From Novosphingobium sp. G106 (GTDB taxonomy: Bacteria; Pseudomonadota; Alphaproteobacteria; Sphingomonadales; Sphingomonadaceae), in contig NZ_JAHOOZ010000001.1 of NCBI RefSeq assembly GCF_019075875.1, positions 1,736,001-1,800,000 on the forward strand: a stretch of 64,000 nt of DNA, written 5' to 3'. Each line of letters starts with the position of its first letter. Positions within the stretch are counted from its first letter, which is position 1. Position numbers and translations under genes: made by a program. This document shows positions 60,513-64,000 of the stretch, one piece after another. The notes below the pieces were generated by a model, which saw only the letters and a program-made list of their open reading frames with translations, did not search any database and was not told the DNA's origin.

Positions 60513-61889
60513 GCGGCCCCCATGAAACCCGGCACGGCGCCCCAAGCAGCGACGACGCCATGCACGAAGCCGCGGATCTCAGCGACGCCGGCCCCGGCAC
60601 CCACAATTCGGGCACGCGCAAGTCAGTTACCCGCCCGCCATGGCTAGACAGCCCGGAGGGCGAGTCGCCTGCCAGCGGTCCATTCGATCTCAAGGCGCGG
60701 TGGGCGGCTCTAACCTCGCTTCAAAAGCTGCGTGCGCGGCAGGCAGGGATCGCCGCCATCGTCGCCCTGGTCGGCTGGGGCCTCTACGCCGCCTCGACGG
60801 CGAACGACGCCCCAGCGCTGCAGGTGCCGACGGCCTCGAAGCTCGACATGGGCGCAGGCCTGCGCGGGGACAGCCTCGAGACCAAGCTGCGCGGCGATCT
60901 CAAGAAGGTTCTCGATGGCCAGGACCTGCTCGGCGAGCGCATCACCGCGATCGAGGAAGGCAAGATCGGGCCCGGCACGCACGCTGGATCAGTTGGCGAT
61001 GCCAGAGACACTGAGGGCGCTCTGCCCTCGGCGCTCCCAGGCAGCGCACCGTCGCTGCCTCCGCCGCCCAGCGACGCCGAAATCGGCGCTTCGGCTGGTT
61101 CTATCCCGCCGCCGCCCGTGACGAGCGCACCGCCTGCGCCTCCCGCCCCGCCCGTCGAAAAAACGGTCGGCGCCATCGGTGCTGCCGCGGCGACGCTCGT
61201 GCCGGCAAATGGCGAAGGAGCGGGCGCGGCTGCCAAAAAAGAATCGGACGATCTATTTGCCGCCTGGTTTCATGAAGGCCCGGCTCCTGACCGGCGTCGA
61301 TGCGCTGGCGAGCCGGGATGCGACGTCGAACCCCGAGCCGCTCATCGCCCGCGTCCAGGCCCCCGCCGTGCTGCCCAATGACGTCAAGGCGAACCTCGCC
61401 GGCTGCTTCGTCATCGGCAACGCGACGGGAAGCCTCGCCAAGGAGCGAGTCGAGGTCCAGCTCGTCTCACTCTCCTGCATCGACTTCGACGAGCGCTCGG
61501 TGGTCGACCAACCGATCAAGGGCTTCTTCGTCGATACCGACGGCAAGAAGGGTCTGTCGGGCCGCGTGGTCACCCGCGCCGGCGCGACCCTCGCCCGTGC
61601 ATTCATCGCCGGCACCATCTCCGGCATCGGCCAGTCGGTCGAAAACACCTTCGGCGACGTCTCGACCTCGGCGCTCGGCTCGGTGCGCACGCTGGGTCCC
61701 GGCGATGCCGCCAAGACCGGGATCGCCGGCGGCTTCTCGCGCTCTTCCGACAAGCTCACCGATTTCTACCTCGACCTCGCCCGACAGGCCGGCCCGATTG
61801 TCGAAGTCGGCGCGGCCAAGGAGGTCGTCGTGGTGATCCAGGAGGGCGTCGCCCTCGAGATCAAGCCGACCGCCGGGAGCAAATTCTGA
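60509..61889 (+). pseudogene. traB: TraB-like channel protein, single frameshift
   Basis: GTG start at 60509. A membrane helix near residue 80 (AGIAAIVALVGWGLYAAST), Pro-rich linker (PPPPVTSAPPAPPAPPVE) and, after a frame break at the A6 run (61235-61240), the C-terminal VirB10/TraB domain (LPPGFMKARLLTGVDALASR, LPNDVKANLAGCFVIGNATG, DTDGKKGLSGRVVTRAGATL). Five As would restore the frame (KKNRTIYLPPGFM). TraB links inner and outer membranes in the F-type apparatus. Probable sequence error. Confidence 0.87.
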
Positions 61890-61920
61890 TCCGCAACTCC
61901 CAAGGACAGGAGATTTCCGC

Positions 61921-62541
61921 GTGAAGAAGCAGACCACATTCCAACAGCTATTTGCCCTGCCCGCGTTCGCTCTGCCAGCCCTGGGACTTCTTGGGGGCTG
62001 CGCCTCGCTCGGCAAGGTCATGTCGCCCTACAGCGAGACCTTCTCGTGCAAGAACAGCGACCATGGCCAGTGCGTCGACCCGGCCCAGGCCCACGACGAT
62101 GCGGTCGCCGGTGCGCCGTCGCGCTCGAACCCGGCCGTGACGCGCGACAAGGCGCTCATCGGCGGCAATCCGGCCAGCAAAGATAGGCGCGCCAAACGCG
62201 CTGGCGCACCCTACGCCGGCTACCGCGACAGCGTCTACCGCGAGCTCCAGGGCCTGATCGACGCCCCCGAGACCCCGATGCTGCGGCAGGGCCGCACGGT
62301 GCGCACCCTGATCCTGCCCTACGCCGACCGCGGCCGCCCGGACCGGCTCTATATGCCGCGCTACGTCTATTCGATCCTTGATCGGCCGCAGTGGGTCGTC
62401 GGCGACTACCTCGTGAACCCTCCGGCCGAGGCCCCACGGATCCCAGTCCTGCAGCAGGAACGGACACGGAGCGCCGACGATGCCGCAGATACAGGGGAAC
62501 CTGCTCCGACGCCGGCGGCCGCTGAGGAGAAACTGCCATGA
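61921..62541 (+). CDS. traV: Type IV transfer lipoprotein TraV
   Basis: 206-residue outer-membrane lipoprotein. The lipobox is LLGGC (Cys near 24), then the region SPYSETFSCKNSDHGQCVDP with Cys residues typical of TraV. The end is Ala/Pro-rich. The start is GTG at 61921. It works with TraK and TraB in the outer-membrane core. Confidence 0.87.
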   Translation: MKKQTTFQQLFALPAFALPALGLLGGCASLGKVMSPYSETFSCKNSDHGQCVDPAQAHDDAVAGAPSRSNPAVTRDKALIGGNPASKDRRAKRAGAPYAGYRDSVYRELQGLIDAPETPMLRQGRTVRTLILPYADRGRPDRLYMPRYVYSILDRPQWVVGDYLVNPPAEAPRIPVLQQERTRSADDAADTGEPAPTPAAAEEKLP

Positions 62542-63209
62542 GTGCCTCGGGAAGCTCCCGCGGCGACCAGGGCGGCCTGACAATCGCAGCGCTGCGGCGC
62601 TCTGTCGCGCGCGACGCCTATTCGGATTTCCTGCCACTCGTAGCCTGGGACGAGGAGGCGCAGGCCTTTATCACGATCGACGACGGGTGGGGACAGGCCT
62701 GGGAGCTCGTGCCCTCCGCCTATCTCTTCGCTCACGTCCACCAGGCGCTGCTCGGGCTTCTCAACATTCATTTTCCCGAAGGCACGGTGCTGCAGCTCCA
62801 TTCCTTCGCCGATCCGCTGATCAACGACGCGCTCGATGCCTTCCTCGATCTCAAGCGCCGGCCCGATCCGCTGATCCAGGCCTCGGCCCGCCGGACCGCC
62901 GAATACCTGCGCGCCGGGACCGCGGGCCTGGATGCCATGCACGGGATTCCCCTGCGCAATTTCCGGCTCCTGCTCTCGATCAAGACGCGTGGGCGCCTCG
63001 GCGAGGACCTGCGCCGCCAGGTCGAAGAGCAGCTCGACAAGCTCGGCATCCGACGTCTTCCGCCCGAGGATCTCGTCGCGTTCTACCGCCGCATATTCAA
63101 CGGCGTTTTCGCCGATGCGCCGGGCGTATTTGCGGACGCTGCCGATGGCCGTCCCGCGCGCGCCATCCGCTGTCCGTCGTCAGAACATTTGGCGCATCTC
63201 GCGGCGTAA
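62538..63209 (+). pseudogene. traC: TraC-like ATPase, truncated by IS insertion
   Basis: Only the N-terminal 200 or so residues of TraC remain in frame (AAYLFAHV-like start; DGWGQAWELVPSAYLFAHVH, FPEGTVLQLHSFADPLINDA). The normal protein is about 800 residues with Walker motifs, all missing here. The frame enters insertion-sequence DNA near 63170 and stops at 63207-63209. TraC is the VirB4-like ATPase of the F-type channel; loss would block mating unless another copy exists elsewhere. Confidence 0.83.
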
Positions 63210-64000
63210 ATTAGCGGAGTGTGGGCCTCGTCTGGGGGTTGATGTTATGCGGCGAGCTTGCGGTGCTGCAAGCGCCGATGTTCGATGGTCTGCCGTTTGA
63301 TCCTTTCGCGCTGTTTGATGACGGCTGCGGCCCTGCCGAAGTAGGCATCGGCGGGCGTCACGTTGTCCAGGCTCTCGTGGTAGCGCCGGTGATTGTAGTG
63401 CTCGACGAAGGCCTCGATCTGGCATTCAAGGTCGCCGGGCAGGAAGTAATTTTCCAGCAGGATGCGGTTCTTCATGGTCTGGTGCCAGCGTTCGATCTTG
63501 CCCTGTGTCTGGGGATGGAAGGGCGCGCCGCGCACATGGCTCATGCGCTGGGCTTCGATGTATTCGGCCAGTTCGCTGGCGAGGTAACAGGGTCCATTGT
63601 CCGACAGCAGGCGCGGCTTGTGATGGACGTTCACCTGGTCGCAGCCAGAGGTTGCCAGCGCCAGGTCCAGCGTGTCGGTGACGTCCTCGGCCCGCATCGT
63701 GGAGCACAGCTTCCAGGCGATGATGTAGCGCGAGTAATCGTCGAGCACGGTCGACAGATACATCCAGCCCCACCCGATGATCTTGAAGTAGGTGAAGTCG
63801 GTCTGCCACATCTCGTTCGGGCGGGTGGTCTGGGTGTGGAAGCGATCGGCCGCCTTGATCACCACGTAGGCCGGGCTGGTGATCAGGTCATGGGCTTTGA
63901 GCAGCCGGTAAACCGTGGCTTCCGACACGAAGTAGCGCTGCTCGTCGGTGAACCGCACGGCCAGTTCGCGGGGCGACAACTCGGACTGATCCAGCGCCAG
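63171..64000 (-). mobile_element. IS3-family insertion sequence (partial, right end off window)
   Basis: Non-TraC DNA begins close to 63170 and holds the transposase OrfB on the minus strand. The exact left terminus and target duplication cannot be set from one end only. TGTCCGTCGTCAG at 63171 is a candidate terminal sequence. The element continues past 64000. Confidence 0.7.
63245..64000 (-). CDS. IS3-family transposase OrfB (partial)
   Basis: At least 251 residues of a DDE transposase/integrase core; the N-terminus is beyond the window. Catalytic residues are seen as WQTDFTYFKI (first Asp), RLLSDNGPCYLASE (second Asp) and HPQTQGKIERWHQTMK (Glu). The C-terminus has AFVEHYNHRRYHESLDNVTP typical of IS3/IS150-type OrfB. 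It reads open to the window edge and stops at 63245 TAA. Confidence 0.92.
   Translation of the reverse strand: MALDQSELSPRELAVRFTDEQRYFVSEATVYRLLKAHDLITSPAYVVIKAADRFHTQTTRPNEMWQTDFTYFKIIGWGWMYLSTVLDDYSRYIIAWKLCSTMRAEDVTDTLDLALATSGCDQVNVHHKPRLLSDNGPCYLASELAEYIEAQRMSHVRGAPFHPQTQGKIERWHQTMKNRILLENYFLPGDLECQIEAFVEHYNHRRYHESLDNVTPADAYFGRAAAVIKQRERIKRQTIEHRRLQHRKLAA

Larger units (their letters stand above)
25741..64000. mobile_element. Integrative and conjugative element (left part), tRNA-Pro-inserted
   Basis: A contiguous block with a large serine recombinase, MobF relaxase, coupling protein, ParB-like, antirestriction and F-type mating-pair genes runs to the end of the window. Chromosomal-type genes stop at 25740. 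Cargo comprises a luxR-luxI island and a lasso-peptide cluster. The right end is not visible, so length and termini are inferred; the identity as an ICE rather than an integrated plasmid is also inference. Confidence 0.75.

Overview
The window looks like a high-GC alphaproteobacterial chromosome, most likely a sphingomonad (Novosphingobium, Sphingobium or Sphingomonas type). This is inferred from gene content: a PEP-CTERM protein, yajC-secD-secF, a RES/Xre toxin-antitoxin pair, CoA-transferase plus amidohydrolase catabolic genes, and TonB/FecI/FecR transport genes. No 16S gene is present, so the genus stays open.

Positions 1 to about 25740 are ordinary chromosome. In order they hold a PEP-CTERM exoprotein, a PhoPQ-like two-component system with a PepSY-like protein, an ABC-F ATPase, a small regulator, a glycosyltransferase, a frameshifted cupin gene, yajC-secD-secF, tRNA-Pro(GGG), a catabolic block (crotonase, CaiB-type CoA transferase, amidohydrolase, MFS transporter, FAH-family enzyme), a RES/Xre pair, aroQ, an Lrp regulator, a histidine-kinase-like protein, a polysaccharide deacetylase, and tRNA-Ile2(CAT) plus tRNA-Pro(TGG).

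From the 3' end of tRNA-Pro(TGG) at 25740 to the end of the window the gene content is that of an integrative and conjugative element (ICE). It has a large serine recombinase beside the tRNA, a MobF relaxase, a VirD4/TraD coupling protein, a ribbon-helix-helix accessory protein and a candidate oriT. Next come a ParB-like protein, a DUF2958 protein and an ArdC-type antirestriction protein. An F-type (MPF-F) secretion operon follows at 57-63 kb: DsbC-like, pilin, TraL, TraE, TraK, TraB, TraV and TraC. TraC is cut by an IS3-family insertion that runs off the window. The right end of the ICE is not visible.

The cargo is the most interesting part. (a) A quorum-sensing island at 40-44 kb holds luxR, luxI, a phytanoyl-CoA-dioxygenase-like gene, a MarR-like regulator and a nucleotidyltransferase. 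A long hairpin covers the luxI ribosome site and GTG start. (b) A lasso-peptide system spans 44.4-56.2 kb. An ECF sigma factor, a FecR anti-sigma factor, an STN-type TonB receptor and an S9 lasso isopeptidase lie on the plus strand. The minus strand carries a short precursor gene (54827..54958), a fused RRE/protease B protein and an asparagine-synthetase-like cyclase, preceded by GntR and Xre regulators. MucR and HU genes sit between the two halves. The predicted core is GLEQGQGEGIAKRVIGISND, with a ring from Gly1 to Glu8.

Seven genes are interrupted by apparent single-base indels, four of them one extra base in a homopolymer. This looks more like consensus sequence error than gene decay and affects how the isopeptidase, TraK, TraB, DsbC and recombinase genes should be read.
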